From NCBI RefSeq assembly GCF_000730165.1, contig NZ_CP022112.1:785501-849500 (forward strand): DNA of 64,000 bases. Reading direction: 5' to 3'. Position 1 is the first letter of the stretch. Each line of letters begins with the position of its first letter. The position numbers and the translations under genes were made by a program. Below the pieces are notes generated by a model. The model was given only the letters and a program-made list of their open reading frames with translations, did no database searches and was not told where the DNA came from. Origin of the DNA: Nitrospirillum viridazoti CBAmc. GTDB taxonomy: Bacteria; Pseudomonadota; Alphaproteobacteria; Azospirillales; Azospirillaceae. Positions 16,753 to 25,265 of the stretch are shown here, in pieces.

Positions 16753-18080
16753 AGCACCTCCTCCACCAGCCGCGCACCCCATTCGCCCAAGCGCTCGTCC
16801 AGGCCGCGATGGCGCCAGGCCTCGGGCTCTATGGCCCGGGCGTGGGTCAGGTCATGCTGGAACATGGCCTCCATCTCCTGTCCGAAGCCGGCGCCCAGGA
16901 CCACGGCGTTGATCTCGTTGTTGAAGGCGACGCTGCGCCAATCGAGGTTGGAGGAACCGACGGTGGACCAGTCGCCGTCGATGACGGCGGTCTTGGCATG
17001 CAGGATGGCGTCCGCATATTCGTAAATATGCACGCCGGCAGCCAGTAGGTCGCTGTAATAGCCGCGCCCCGCCATAACCGACAGGGGGCTGTCGCTGGGC
17101 CCCGGCACCAGCACGGTGACATCCACGCCCCGCCCCGCCGCCTGCCTCAATGCCCGGGCCAGATCCGGCGTCGGCACGAAATAGCCGGTGGTCAGGTGGA
17201 TGGACTTGCGGGCCAGGGTGATGGCCACCAATAGGCTGCGGTAAATCAGCGGCCGGCCCTCCGTCGGCGCGCCGCTCAGGGCCTGAAGGACGATATCGCC
17301 GGGGCGGGTCCGCGGCACCGGTGGCGGCGCGTTCAGGGCCGGGGTAGCGTCCGGCCCCTGGGCCTGGCGCTGCTGTTCCCAGGTCTCGGCGTACAGGCGC
17401 TGGAACTCCGCCACCACCGGGCCGGCGATGCGCACGTCGGTGTCGCGCCAGGGGCGCTGTTCCGGATCCTGATTCTCAGCGCCCGCGCCGGCGTGATGGC
17501 GGCGATCATACACCTCACTGATGTTCACGCCGCCCACGATGGCGACGGCGTCGTCCACGATCAGCAGCTTGCGATGGTCGCGGCGGTTGACGTCCAGGGT
17601 CAGCAGGGTGGCCGGGTCGACCGGGTTGAACACCAGCAGGTTCACCCCACCCTGGCGCAGACGGTCGAACACCTCCTTGGGCGTGTCCTGCGAGCCCCAG
17701 GCGTCATAGATCAGGTTGACCTCGACGCCTTGCGCCCGCTTGGCCACCAGCTTCTCCGCGAAGCGGGATCCCTCCACCCCATCGAACTCATAGCTTTCCA
17801 TGTCGATGCGGGTGCGGGCGCCGTCGATGGCGGCGTCCATGGCGGCATAGGTCTCGGTGCCGCTGCGCAGCAGGGTGACGCTGTTGCCGCCGACGAAGGG
17901 CGCGCCGCCGATGATCTCCCCCTGCCGGCGCAGCAGATCCAGCCGGCTGGTCGCGTCCGCCGTGGCCAGCGCCCGGGCGATGTCGGGGTCGGCCGAGGGC
18001 AGCGTGGCGCAGCCGGCGAGGCCGCTAACCAGGGCAAGGGCGATGAGGGCGGTTTTGACGAAGCTTAGGCGGGGCGGCAT
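16749..18080 (-). CDS. Phospholipase D-family lipoprotein (cardiolipin synthase-like)
   Basis: A 443-residue protein with a lipoprotein signal (lipobox GLAGC, Cys24) and two HKD catalytic motifs, HRKLLIVD and HAKTAVID, the hallmark of phospholipase D/cardiolipin synthase enzymes. Each motif is followed by the expected conserved G and N/S positions (GGVNIS, GSSNLDW). It probably acts on phospholipids from the periplasmic face of a membrane. The start is ATG 18080; upstream codons do not fit the signal peptide. It lies between the two halves of the fucose cluster, pointing the same way as the catabolic genes, but has no evident link to fucose. Confidence 0.85.
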   Translation of the reverse strand: MPPRLSFVKTALIALALVSGLAGCATLPSADPDIARALATADATSRLDLLRRQGEIIGGAPFVGGNSVTLLRSGTETYAAMDAAIDGARTRIDMESYEFDGVEGSRFAEKLVAKRAQGVEVNLIYDAWGSQDTPKEVFDRLRQGGVNLLVFNPVDPATLLTLDVNRRDHRKLLIVDDAVAIVGGVNISEVYDRRHHAGAGAENQDPEQRPWRDTDVRIAGPVVAEFQRLYAETWEQQRQAQGPDATPALNAPPPVPRTRPGDIVLQALSGAPTEGRPLIYRSLLVAITLARKSIHLTTGYFVPTPDLARALRQAAGRGVDVTVLVPGPSDSPLSVMAGRGYYSDLLAAGVHIYEYADAILHAKTAVIDGDWSTVGSSNLDWRSVAFNNEINAVVLGAGFGQEMEAMFQHDLTHARAIEPEAWRHRGLDERLGEWGARLVEEVL

Positions 18081-18172
18081 GGCCGGATCGTGCCACCGCC
18101 ACCGCCGGCCGGCCATTGCGACCAGCGGCGGGGCGGACCCGATTTCCGGCTTATGCGGGTGAGTACACCGGC

Positions 18173-18901
18173 TTATGCCGTCCAGCCACCGTCGATCACA
18201 TGGATGGCGCCGGTGGTGAAGGATGAGGCGTCGCTGGCCAGATACAGCGCCAGTTCCGCGATCTCCTCCGGCCGGCCCAGGCGGCCCATGGGCTGGCGGG
18301 CGACGAAGGCGACCTGCGCGGCGGCATAGTCGCCGGTGGCGGCCAGGCGTTCATCCAGCGAGGGGGTCTGCACCGTACCGGGGCAGATGGCATTGCAGCG
18401 CACGCCCCGGCCCACGAAGTCAGCCGCCACCGCCTTGGTCAGGCCGATGACGGCGGCCTTGGTGGCACCGTAGGCGAAGCGGTTGGGCACGCCCTTGATG
18501 GAGCTGGCGACCGACGACATGTTGACGATGCTGCCCCTGCCCGCCTCAAGCATGCTGGGCAGGAAGGCGCGGATGGTGCGAACCATGGCCGTGACGTTCA
18601 GGTCCCAGGAGAAATCCCAGGAAGCCGCATCGCACTCCAGGATGGTGCCGGCGTGGACGAAACCGGCGCAGTTGAACAGCACGTCGATGGGGCCGACCTC
18701 GGCCGCGATCGCGGCCACATCCGCGTCACTGCGCACGTCCAGCCGGTGGGGACGGCAGCCCGCCACCTCGGCCAGCTTGTCGGTGTTGATGTCGGTGGCA
18801 TGGACGGTGGCCCCCTCGCGCGCGAACAGTTCCGCCGCCGCCCGGCCGATGCCTTGTGCCGCCGCCGTCACCAGCGCCGTTTTGCCTTCAAGACGTCCCA
18901 T
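18173..18901 (-). CDS. Short-chain dehydrogenase, probable 2-keto-3-deoxy-L-fuconate dehydrogenase
   Basis: A 242-residue SDR with the TAAAQGIG cofactor loop, an NCAG motif, and the Ser-Tyr-Lys triad in NMSSVAS and YGATK. It closely resembles the DHRS6/BDH2 type, to which bacterial 2-keto-3-deoxy-L-fuconate dehydrogenases belong. In this cluster it should oxidise the dehydratase product to 2,4-diketo-3-deoxy-L-fuconate. An alternative is the sugar dehydrogenase step itself, as proposed for the SDR in the Campylobacter fuc locus. The start is ATG 18901 (MGRLEGKTALVT). The final hydrolase or aldolase that would release pyruvate is not in the window. Confidence 0.8.
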   Translation of the reverse strand: MGRLEGKTALVTAAAQGIGRAAAELFAREGATVHATDINTDKLAEVAGCRPHRLDVRSDADVAAIAAEVGPIDVLFNCAGFVHAGTILECDAASWDFSWDLNVTAMVRTIRAFLPSMLEAGRGSIVNMSSVASSIKGVPNRFAYGATKAAVIGLTKAVAADFVGRGVRCNAICPGTVQTPSLDERLAATGDYAAAQVAFVARQPMGRLGRPEEIAELALYLASDASSFTTGAIHVIDGGWTA

Positions 18902-19036
18902 GTGAGTCTTCCCTTGTTCCTCAAGCGCCGGCGGGGCATCCGCCCCTTGGCTATCCTCGTTCCGCCCTGCGGTACTCACTTCGGGGCCCGCAGTCGCGGG
19001 CCACCAGCGGGGGTGAGACTAGCCCACCCCGCTGGC

Positions 19037-20242
19037 TTACGCAGCCCGCGTGGGCAGGCAGGCGGGGCCCACCGGCTCGAACGATTTGTAGGTCAGGATG
19101 AATTCCTGATGGCCCAGGGCCTCGGACACGGTGCGGTCGCCCGCCGCCGCCGCCTCGACCAGGCCCAGGATTTCAGCCCCCACCTCATCCAGCGTGGCCT
19201 TACCTTCCAGGATGCGGCCGGCATTCACGTCCATGTCCTCCGACAGCCGGGAGTAGGTCTCCGGATTGGCGCAGACCTTGATAACGGGGGAGATGGCGGA
19301 ACCGACGACGGAGCCGCGGCCGGTGGTGAACAGGATGAGGTGGCTGCCCGACGCGATCAGTTCCACGATCTCCGCGTTGTCGGAAATGTTGGGGAAACCG
19401 AAGCGCGGCTCCCCATCCGGCACCACGTCCATCAGGTACAGGCCGCCCGACGGGGGGATGTCGCCCGGCTTGATCAGGCCGCTGATGGGGGAGGAGCCGG
19501 ACTTGGAATAGGCGCCCATGGACTTCTCTTCCTGGGTGGTCAGGCCGCCCTCGGCATTGCCCGGGGCGAAGCTGCCGAAGCCCATAATGGTGTAGTAGCG
19601 CTCCGCCTTCTGTACGCAGGCCTCGATCTCGGCGCCCAGTTCCGGCGTCACGGCGCGGTCGGACATGATGCGCTCACAGCCTACCAGTTCGCCCGTCTCC
19701 TCGAAGATGCAGGTGGCACCGGCCTCGACCAGCCAGTCGAAGCAGCGTCCCACAGCCGGGTTGGCGGTGATTCCGCTGGTGCCGTCGGACCCGCCGCAGA
19801 TGGTGCCCACCACCAGCTCATGCCGGGCCATGGGCACCACCGGCGTCTGGTCGGCGATGGCCTTCAGGCGGGCCACGGCGGCGCGCCCGGCCTCAATGGT
19901 GGCCTTGGTGCCGCCGGCCTGCTGGATGACCAGGGTTTCCACCGGCCGGCCGCTGGCCGCCACCGCCTGGCGCAGGGCCTCACGGTTGAAGCTTTCGCAG
20001 CCCAGCGATAGCAGCAGCACGCCGCCCACGTTGGGGTGGGTGCACAGCTTGGTCATGATCTGAAAGGCGTAGCTGTTGGGATAACAGCCGGGGAAGCCGA
20101 TCAGGTGCACGTCCATGTCGTCGCAGAGCGTGACGATGCGGCGGGCCACATGGTGGGCGCATTCCACCAGATAGGCGACCACGATGACGTTGCGGATGCC
20201 CTTGCGCCCGTCGCTTCTCAGAAATCCACGCATCTCAGCCAT
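19037..20242 (-). CDS. UxaA-family dehydratase, large subunit (C-terminal type)
   Basis: A 401-residue protein that corresponds to the catalytic part of altronate/galactarate dehydratases, which remove water from sugar acids using a metal. It carries GFPGCYPNS, TICGGSDGTSG and a conserved Cys/Gly pattern (LSLGCE). The N-terminal SAF domain found in single-chain altronate hydrolases is encoded separately by the gene that ends just before it, so the enzyme is split. In a fucose cluster the likely substrate is L-fuconate, giving 2-keto-3-deoxy-L-fuconate. Altronate is less likely, because no uronate isomerase genes are near. Confidence 0.82.
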   Translation of the reverse strand: MAEMRGFLRSDGRKGIRNVIVVAYLVECAHHVARRIVTLCDDMDVHLIGFPGCYPNSYAFQIMTKLCTHPNVGGVLLLSLGCESFNREALRQAVAASGRPVETLVIQQAGGTKATIEAGRAAVARLKAIADQTPVVPMARHELVVGTICGGSDGTSGITANPAVGRCFDWLVEAGATCIFEETGELVGCERIMSDRAVTPELGAEIEACVQKAERYYTIMGFGSFAPGNAEGGLTTQEEKSMGAYSKSGSSPISGLIKPGDIPPSGGLYLMDVVPDGEPRFGFPNISDNAEIVELIASGSHLILFTTGRGSVVGSAISPVIKVCANPETYSRLSEDMDVNAGRILEGKATLDEVGAEILGLVEAAAAGDRTVSEALGHQEFILTYKSFEPVGPACLPTRAA

Positions 20243-20243
20243 A

Positions 20244-20561
20244 TCAGTGGCCCCCTTCGCTGCCGCCGACCACCTGTCGTGTATGGCTGGCGATGTAATC
20301 GCTTTTCATGTTGTGCATGTGGACATGGCCGCCGACGTCCACAGTGGCGGTCATGGAGCCGATGGGCGCGCCGTATTTCAGCACCTTGTCGCCGGCGGCC
20401 AAGGCTCGGCGGGCCAGCTTATGGCCCACGGTCACGTCCTGGGTGGCGGTGACCCGGGCGCCGTCGATGTCCAGGGCGTCGCCGGCACGGATGGCGGCGC
20501 GGACCACCAGCACGTTGTCATCCGGATGCAGCAGGATGAGGGGGGAGATGGGCGTGCTCAT
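20244..20561 (-). CDS. SAF-domain small subunit of UxaA-type dehydratase
   Basis: A 105-residue SAF domain protein, equivalent to the N-terminal part of UxaA. It has GHKLARRALAAGDKVLKYGAP-like signature residues and the closing motif HVHMHNM, which is conserved in altronate dehydratases. It begins inside the stop of the aldo/keto reductase gene (ATGA) and ends 1 bp before the large-subunit ATG, so all three are translationally linked. The two chains presumably form one enzyme. Confidence 0.85.
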   Translation of the reverse strand: MSTPISPLILLHPDDNVLVVRAAIRAGDALDIDGARVTATQDVTVGHKLARRALAAGDKVLKYGAPIGSMTATVDVGGHVHMHNMKSDYIASHTRQVVGGSEGGH

Positions 20562-21601
20562 GCGGCTTTCGTTGTATTGGGGGTGGGAACGGGGGCGTCC
20601 GGATGCAGCAAGCCATCGGCGCGCAGGGCCTGCCACAACTCCGGCGGAATGACGGTGTCCATCAAGGCCCGGGTTTGGGCCACCTGGGCCGCATCCGCCA
20701 TGCCCGGGATGACGCTGGCCACCACCGGATGGGCCAGGGGAAACTGCAAGGCCGCCGCCGCCAAAGGCACGTCGAAGCGGTCGCAGGCCGCCTCCAGCCG
20801 GCGCACGCGATCGATGATGGCGGCGGGTGCCGGCTCGTAATTGTAGTACAGCGGCGCGGCCCCCCGGGTGCCGTTCACCAGGATGCCGGAATTGTAGGGG
20901 CCGCCGACGATGACCCTCACCCCGCGGGCGGCGCAGGCGGGAAAGAAGGCGTCCAGCGCCGTCTGCTCCAGCAGGGTGTAGCGGCCGGCCAGCAGCACGA
21001 CATCGAAGTCGGCATGGCCCATCGCCTCCAGGCACACCTGCCACTCATTGACGCCCAGGCCGATGGCGCGCACCGCCCCTTGGTCCCGCAATTCCCGCAT
21101 GGCGCGGTAGCCGCCGTCCAAGAAACGGCGGAAATGAGCAGTGTGGTCGTCACCGTGGGTGGCAGTGCCCAGGTCATGGGCCAACAACAGATCGATGCGC
21201 TTCCGCCCCAGCCGCCGCCGGCTTTCAGCATAGGAGCGCATGACGCCGTCATAGCTGTAGTCGAACACCGGCTCATACGGTGCGGCGTCAGCAAAGCCGT
21301 GCCTCATCGGGCTCGCGCCCGCGTCGACCGGGACCAGCACCCGCCCCACCTTGGTGGAGACCAGCAGCTCTTCACCGGGGTCCAGCTCCGCCAGCACAGC
21401 ACCGAGGCGGCTCTCGCTGAGACCGAAGCCGTAATGGGGGGCCGTGTCCAGATAGCGGATGCCGGCGGTCACCGCCGCCGTTACGGCGGCGCGGGCCGAC
21501 GCCTCCGTCACCGGCTGGTACAGGTTGCCGATGGCCGCGGCGCCGAAGCCCAGTGGGGGCAAGGGCGGACATGTCGGGCTGAAGGAAGAAGATGAGTCCA
21601 T
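20558..21601 (-). CDS. Aldo/keto reductase, probable L-fucose dehydrogenase
   Basis: A 347-residue AKR of the type that includes bacterial L-fucose/D-threo-aldose 1-dehydrogenases and pyridoxal 4-dehydrogenase. The catalytic tetrad appears as Asp and Tyr in YLDTAPHYGFG, Lys in LVSTKVGR and His in LLLAHDLG. It would oxidise L-fucose to the lactone at the head of the pathway. ATG 21601 is preferred because GGGAAGG lies just upstream; another ATG at 21634 sits inside AT-rich operator-like DNA. It is the first gene of the unit AKR-SAF-UxaA-SDR, transcribed away from the IclR gene. Confidence 0.8.
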   Translation of the reverse strand: MDSSSSFSPTCPPLPPLGFGAAAIGNLYQPVTEASARAAVTAAVTAGIRYLDTAPHYGFGLSESRLGAVLAELDPGEELLVSTKVGRVLVPVDAGASPMRHGFADAAPYEPVFDYSYDGVMRSYAESRRRLGRKRIDLLLAHDLGTATHGDDHTAHFRRFLDGGYRAMRELRDQGAVRAIGLGVNEWQVCLEAMGHADFDVVLLAGRYTLLEQTALDAFFPACAARGVRVIVGGPYNSGILVNGTRGAAPLYYNYEPAPAAIIDRVRRLEAACDRFDVPLAAAALQFPLAHPVVASVIPGMADAAQVAQTRALMDTVIPPELWQALRADGLLHPDAPVPTPNTTKAA

Positions 21602-21632
21602 CGGGGGCCTTCCCAGGGCGGGGCGACTTTCC

Positions 21633-21667
21633 ATTCATATACGAAATCACCTTCCGCATATAAAATC
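21633..21667. promoter_or_regulatory. Candidate IclR operator/promoter region
   Basis: An AT-rich stretch between the divergent aldo/keto reductase and IclR genes. CATAT occurs at 21636 and 21657, 21 bp apart, each followed by a similar A-rich and ATC sequence. ATTCATAT (21633-21640) also occurs upstream of fucP at 14532. Confidence 0.4.
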
Positions 21668-21781
21668 GCCGTCCGCATTCCGTAAGTCAAGGCGCCTCAC
21701 GCCATCTCTTGCCCGGCGGGCAGCCTGATGGCATAGCCGGAGAGCCGCAAACCCAGCCCTCAGGCCCAGGCCGGATTATCC

Positions 21782-22612
21782 ATGACCACCCTTCCTGATG
21801 ATACCGTGCCCGACCTCGACGCCACCGACGGGTTGACCGGCGACGGCGCGGCGGAAGCCGTGCGCAAATACCGGGCGCCCGCCTTGGAGAAGGGCCTGGA
21901 CATCCTGGAGCTGATGGCCAGCCACGGCGCGCCCATGACGCCGTCGCAGATTTCCGCCCGGCTGGGCCGCTCGGTCAGCGAGCTGTTCCGCATGATCCAG
22001 GTGCTGGAATTCCGGGGCTATATCGCGCCGGCGGCAGCGGCCGATGGCTATGAGCTGACCAACAAGTTGTTCACCCTGGGCATGGCGCGGGCGTCGGTGC
22101 GCACCCTGCTGGAGGCGGCCCTGCCCCTGATGCGCGAGCTGGCGCTGGCCATCGGCCAGTCCTGCCACCTGGCGGTGGCCTCCGACGACCAGATGGTGGT
22201 GGTGGCGCGCGTCGAGAACCCTGGCCACCTGGGCTTCTCCGTCCGTCCCGGCTATCACCGCAGCCTGGTGGAGGCCACGTCCGGCATGGTGCTGTACGCC
22301 TTCCAGCCGCCGCACACCCAGGCCCTGTGGCACGCCATGTTGGAACGCGCCGTAGGGCCTGACCGGGTGGCCTCTTTCGCCGCCCGCGCCGACGCCGTGC
22401 GCGCCCAGGGCTATGCCCAGGCCGCCAGCGACTACGCCCTGGGTGTCATGGACCTGTCCGCCCCCGTCATCGGCGGCACCGGGGCGGCGGTGGCGGCACT
22501 GACCGTGCCCTTCATGCAGCATACGCCCCTGGTCCGTTCCTTGGCGGAAGCCATAGGCATGGTGCAAGCCACCGCCCGGCAGATCGCCCAGGACCTCACG
22601 GAACGGGCGTGA
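21782..22612 (+). CDS. IclR-family regulator of the fucose cluster
   Basis: A 276-residue regulator with an N-terminal winged helix-turn-helix (about residues 35-95, TPSQISARLGRSVSELFRMIQVL) and a C-terminal effector-binding IclR domain (about 105-270). It is divergent from the catabolic unit AKR-SAF-UxaA-SDR, the usual position of a pathway-specific regulator, and IclR proteins also control oxidative fucose loci in other bacteria. The effector, possibly fucose or a keto-deoxy acid, is inferred. Repeats shared with the fucP upstream region suggest that it controls both units. Confidence 0.88.
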   Translation: MTTLPDDTVPDLDATDGLTGDGAAEAVRKYRAPALEKGLDILELMASHGAPMTPSQISARLGRSVSELFRMIQVLEFRGYIAPAAAADGYELTNKLFTLGMARASVRTLLEAALPLMRELALAIGQSCHLAVASDDQMVVVARVENPGHLGFSVRPGYHRSLVEATSGMVLYAFQPPHTQALWHAMLERAVGPDRVASFAARADAVRAQGYAQAASDYALGVMDLSAPVIGGTGAAVAALTVPFMQHTPLVRSLAEAIGMVQATARQIAQDLTERA

Positions 22613-22733
22613 ACCGGCCCGCACGGGATGGCCGGCATGCACGCGCCCAGGGCTGTGACAGGGCCATGGTTTATGCTAGACCCGGGCAACTTCCTTCCAA
22701 ATAACACCCGCATGCCTTGAGGAATCGTTCGCC

Positions 22734-23612
22734 GTGACGTCGCAGCCGACCCCCGCCCCCCATAGCCCCTACGTCCTGGTCCTGACCTGCCCCGACGTGA
22801 AGGGTGTGGTGGCCGCCGTCTCCAGCTATCTGGCCGACAACGACGCCTCCATCACCGAATCCAACCATTTCAACGACCAGCTGACCAACAGCTTTTCCAT
22901 GCGCACGGCCTTCCGGCCGGACGGCCCGGGATTCCCAGACCTGGACAGCCTGCGCCAAGGCTTTCAGTTGATCGCCCGCCGCTTCCGCATGGACTGGCAG
23001 CTGGTGGACATGACGGTGAAGCCCAAGGTGGTGATCGCCGTGTCCAAGTTCGGCCATTGCCTCTACGACCTGCTGCACCGCGCCCGCTCCGGCTCCCTGC
23101 CCATCGACATCCCGGCCGTCATCTCCAACCATGACGACATGCGGTCCTTCGTGGAATGGAGCGGCATTCCCTACCACCACCTGCCGGTGAAGGGGGACAA
23201 GGCAGCGCAGGAGGCCGCGTTCATGGACGTGGTGAACCAGGCCGGTGCCGATCTGGTGGTGCTGGCCCGCTACATGCAGATCCTGTCGGCCGACCTCTGC
23301 GGCCAGTTGGCAGGCCGCTGCATCAACATCCATCACTCCTTCCTGCCCAGCTTCAAGGGCGCCAAGCCCTACCACCAGGCCCACGCCCGTGGCGTGAAGC
23401 TGATCGGCGCCACCGCCCACTATGTGACGACCGACCTGGACGAAGGTCCCATCATCGAACAGGGTATCGAGCGGGTGGACCACACCCAGACGCCGGAAGA
23501 CCTGGTGGATATTGGCCGTGACATCGAATGCGCCGTGCTGGCCCGCGCGGTGCGCTGGCATATTGAACGCCGCATCCTGGTGACGGGGCAGAAGACCATC
23601 GTGTTCAGCTGA
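22734..23612 (+). CDS. purU: Formyltetrahydrofolate deformylase
   Basis: A 292-residue enzyme that hydrolyses 10-formyl-tetrahydrofolate to formate and tetrahydrofolate, balancing one-carbon pools and feeding formate to purine synthesis. It has an N-terminal ACT domain (about residues 10-90, LVLTCPDVKGVVAAVSSYL) and a C-terminal formyltransferase fold (about 95-285) with NIHHSFLPSFKGA and a D in HYVTTDLDEGPII. The start is GTG 22734; no ATG fits as well. It is monocistronic and ends at a hairpin shared with the convergent secreted-protein gene. Confidence 0.95.
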   Translation: MTSQPTPAPHSPYVLVLTCPDVKGVVAAVSSYLADNDASITESNHFNDQLTNSFSMRTAFRPDGPGFPDLDSLRQGFQLIARRFRMDWQLVDMTVKPKVVIAVSKFGHCLYDLLHRARSGSLPIDIPAVISNHDDMRSFVEWSGIPYHHLPVKGDKAAQEAAFMDVVNQAGADLVVLARYMQILSADLCGQLAGRCINIHHSFLPSFKGAKPYHQAHARGVKLIGATAHYVTTDLDEGPIIEQGIERVDHTQTPEDLVDIGRDIECAVLARAVRWHIERRILVTGQKTIVFS

Positions 23613-23616
23613 ACGA

Positions 23617-23655
23617 AAAGGGCGGGACAGCCAGTTGGCCGTCCCGCCCCTCATC
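23617..23655. terminator. Bidirectional terminator
   Basis: GGGCGGGAC (23620-23628) pairs perfectly with GTCCCGCCC (23641-23649). A-rich sequence lies on the left and TCATCTT on the right, so it can serve both purU and the convergent gene that ends at 23674. Confidence 0.75.
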
Positions 23656-23673
23656 TTCCAGCGCCACTACGAA

Positions 23674-24333
23674 TTAGCGGGGCGTCACGCTGGTGCTGGT
23701 CGAGGTGCCGCCCGAGGCGTTCACCTTGGCCGAGGCGCCCCCGGCGGACACACTGTCCTGGGTCTGGATCCTGGCCTGATCGTTGGCGGACACGCCGGAC
23801 CTGCCGGCCGAGACGCCGGCGCCGCCGGTGGTGCCGGTGGAGATGTCGGCGCCACCGTTCAGCGGGCTCGGAGCCTTGGCGGCGCCTACGGCCGTGGTGC
23901 TGGTGCTGCCAGTGGTCTGGGTCGTACCGGCGGCGGTACCGTTGGTCACGCCCATGGCGCCGGCGGTGGTGCCGTTCTCGACCTCCTGGGTGGTGGCTGC
24001 GGCGCTGGCGGCGGTGTTGCCGGCGGCGTTGGCGTTTGCCTTGGCGGCATCGGTCGCGGCGTTGGTGGTGTCCTGCGCCGTTACGGCGGCGCTGTCCTTC
24101 ACCCGGCCGGTGGCGGCGGCGGTGCCGCTGGCGGCGCGGGGGGCGGCCTGGGCGTTCAAGCCGGCCATTGCATTCTGCTGGGCCCCCAGGTTGACGCCGG
24201 TGGCGGTGTTCAGGGTGCTGTTGGCGCCACCGGTCACGGCACCGGCGGCGTGGCCGCCGATCAACTGCGCGTTGGCGGCGCCGGCCAGCAGGGCGGCGAC
24301 AGCCACGCCGCTCAGGAGAAGACGGGTATTCAT
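23674..24333 (-). CDS. Secreted Ala/Thr/Gly-rich low-complexity protein (member 1 of a trio)
   Basis: A 219-residue protein with a Sec signal (MNTRLLLSGVAVAALLAGAANA, cut after about residue 22) followed by a low-complexity mature chain rich in Ala, Thr, Gly, Ser and Asn. It has no Cys and few charged or aromatic residues. I recognise no family domain. The leader and the C-terminal TPR tripeptide are shared with the two genes upstream on the same strand. A strong GGAGGA ribosome-binding site precedes the ATG. The mature part differs from the other two, lacking their YPDG segment. It is probably exported to the periplasm or surface, perhaps as an unstructured coat or matrix component. Confidence 0.7.
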   Translation of the reverse strand: MNTRLLLSGVAVAALLAGAANAQLIGGHAAGAVTGGANSTLNTATGVNLGAQQNAMAGLNAQAAPRAASGTAAATGRVKDSAAVTAQDTTNAATDAAKANANAAGNTAASAAATTQEVENGTTAGAMGVTNGTAAGTTQTTGSTSTTAVGAAKAPSPLNGGADISTGTTGGAGVSAGRSGVSANDQARIQTQDSVSAGGASAKVNASGGTSTSTSVTPR

Positions 24334-24414
24334 GGTGTTCCTCCGTATCGCAGTGCGGCAAGCGCCTTCAAGTTTTCCGCGCCTGCCCTTGCTACGGATG
24401 CCAGTTCATTACCC

Positions 24415-24436
24415 AATGATGGCGGCAATTTGGCAA
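24415..24436 (-). promoter_or_regulatory. Shared upstream element, copy 1
   Basis: On the minus strand the element reads TTGCCAAATTGCCGCCAT and lies 82 bp before the ATG at 24333. Related copies occur at 25173-25193 and 25848-25868 before the other two secreted-protein genes. It could be a promoter or an activator site. Confidence 0.45.
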
Positions 24437-24577
24437 GGGAATGGATTCTATTAGCCTAGTGTGAAGGCCATAACGGCCGTTCATTCAAAATATTCGCGCG
24501 CTATTAAAAATGAAGTTGGGCCAGAGTCGGTCTCCACACCTACCGACCTTACGCGAATTTTCAAGAGCGTAGCTATG

Positions 24578-24615
24578 AGAAAGGACGGGACGTCCCGGGG
24601 ACATCCCGCCCTGCT
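24578..24615 (-). terminator. Hairpin downstream of the second secreted gene
   Basis: GGGACGTCC and GGACATCCC form a 9-bp stem with one mismatch in GC-rich sequence, 40-70 bp after the stop at 24652. It matches the hairpin sequence after the third gene (25266-25300). The rest of 24437-24577 shows no gene. Confidence 0.45.
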
Positions 24616-24651
24616 TTCGCCGGCCACAAGGACTGGTCACACCAACGGCGC

Positions 24652-25071
24652 TCAGCGCGGCGTGCTGGTAGTGGTGGTCGTGGTGCTGGTGTTGCCGTAC
24701 CCGTCCGTCTGGGTGGACCGGCGTTCCACCACGCTACCGTCCGGCGTCTCCACCTTGCTGCCGCTGCGCGTGACCTTGGTGCCATCCGGATAGGTCGTGG
24801 TGGTGGTGCGGGATTTGGTGACACGATCGTCATCGGAGCCGGTGACCGAGCTGTAGGAGGTCTCGGTCGATTGGGTGGTGCCGGGCGCCATCATGTCGGG
24901 CGCGGGCGGCTGTACCGTGGTGGTTTCGGTGGTGGTGGTGGTGCGGGATTGGGCCACCGGCACCGCGCTGGTGGTGACGGTGCGGGTCGTGGTCGTTTCG
25001 GACTGGGCGCAGGCCGCGCTAGCCAGAAGACTGGCCAGGGCCGCGCCGCTCAGAAGAAGACGGGTGTTCAT
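24652..25071 (-). CDS. Secreted Thr-rich protein with YPDG segment (member 2 of trio)
   Basis: A 139-residue protein with a signal peptide (MNTRLLLSGAALASLLASAA, then Cys-Ala-Gln) and a mature chain with about one third Thr plus Ser, Pro and Gln. Runs of Thr alternate with Arg or Glu, then comes a segment TTTYPDGTKVTRSGSKVETP that continues with a second PDG turn and an NGN-like turn, resembling a short beta-repeat. The first Cys directly before the predicted mature chain (SAAC-A) resembles a lipobox, so it may be a lipoprotein. It is about 60-70 percent identical by eye to the gene at 25353. I recognise no known family. Confidence 0.72.
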   Translation of the reverse strand: MNTRLLLSGAALASLLASAACAQSETTTTRTVTTSAVPVAQSRTTTTTETTTVQPPAPDMMAPGTTQSTETSYSSVTGSDDDRVTKSRTTTTTYPDGTKVTRSGSKVETPDGSVVERRSTQTDGYGNTSTTTTTTSTPR

Positions 25072-25172
25072 GATTATTCCTCCATTGCGTTATGGCGGGC
25101 ATTGCCTTATGGCGAGCGTCATTCATTGAAATCATCGCGCCCGCCTTACTACGGATTTAAATTCTATCTTTG

Positions 25173-25193
25173 AATATGACCAGATTCTGGCAG
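25173..25193 (-). promoter_or_regulatory. Shared upstream element, copy 2
   Basis: On the minus strand the element reads CTGCCAGAATCTGGTCATAT, 102 bp before the ATG at 25071, inside a strongly AT-rich stretch (about 25130-25275). It aligns with copies 1 and 3 at YTGCCARAWT and the following CAT. Confidence 0.4.
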
Positions 25194-25265
25194 ATAATTG
25201 GAATAAATTTGCTGCTATATTATTATAGCCACATATGTTCAGGGCATATTCAAATATCAATAAAT

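Noticed and set aside
23651-25133. Tandem low-complexity repeats considered as a CRISPR or microsatellite array
   Set aside because: The repeats are codon-level Thr/Ala runs inside genes with signal peptides and ribosome-binding sites; no regular repeat-spacer pattern.
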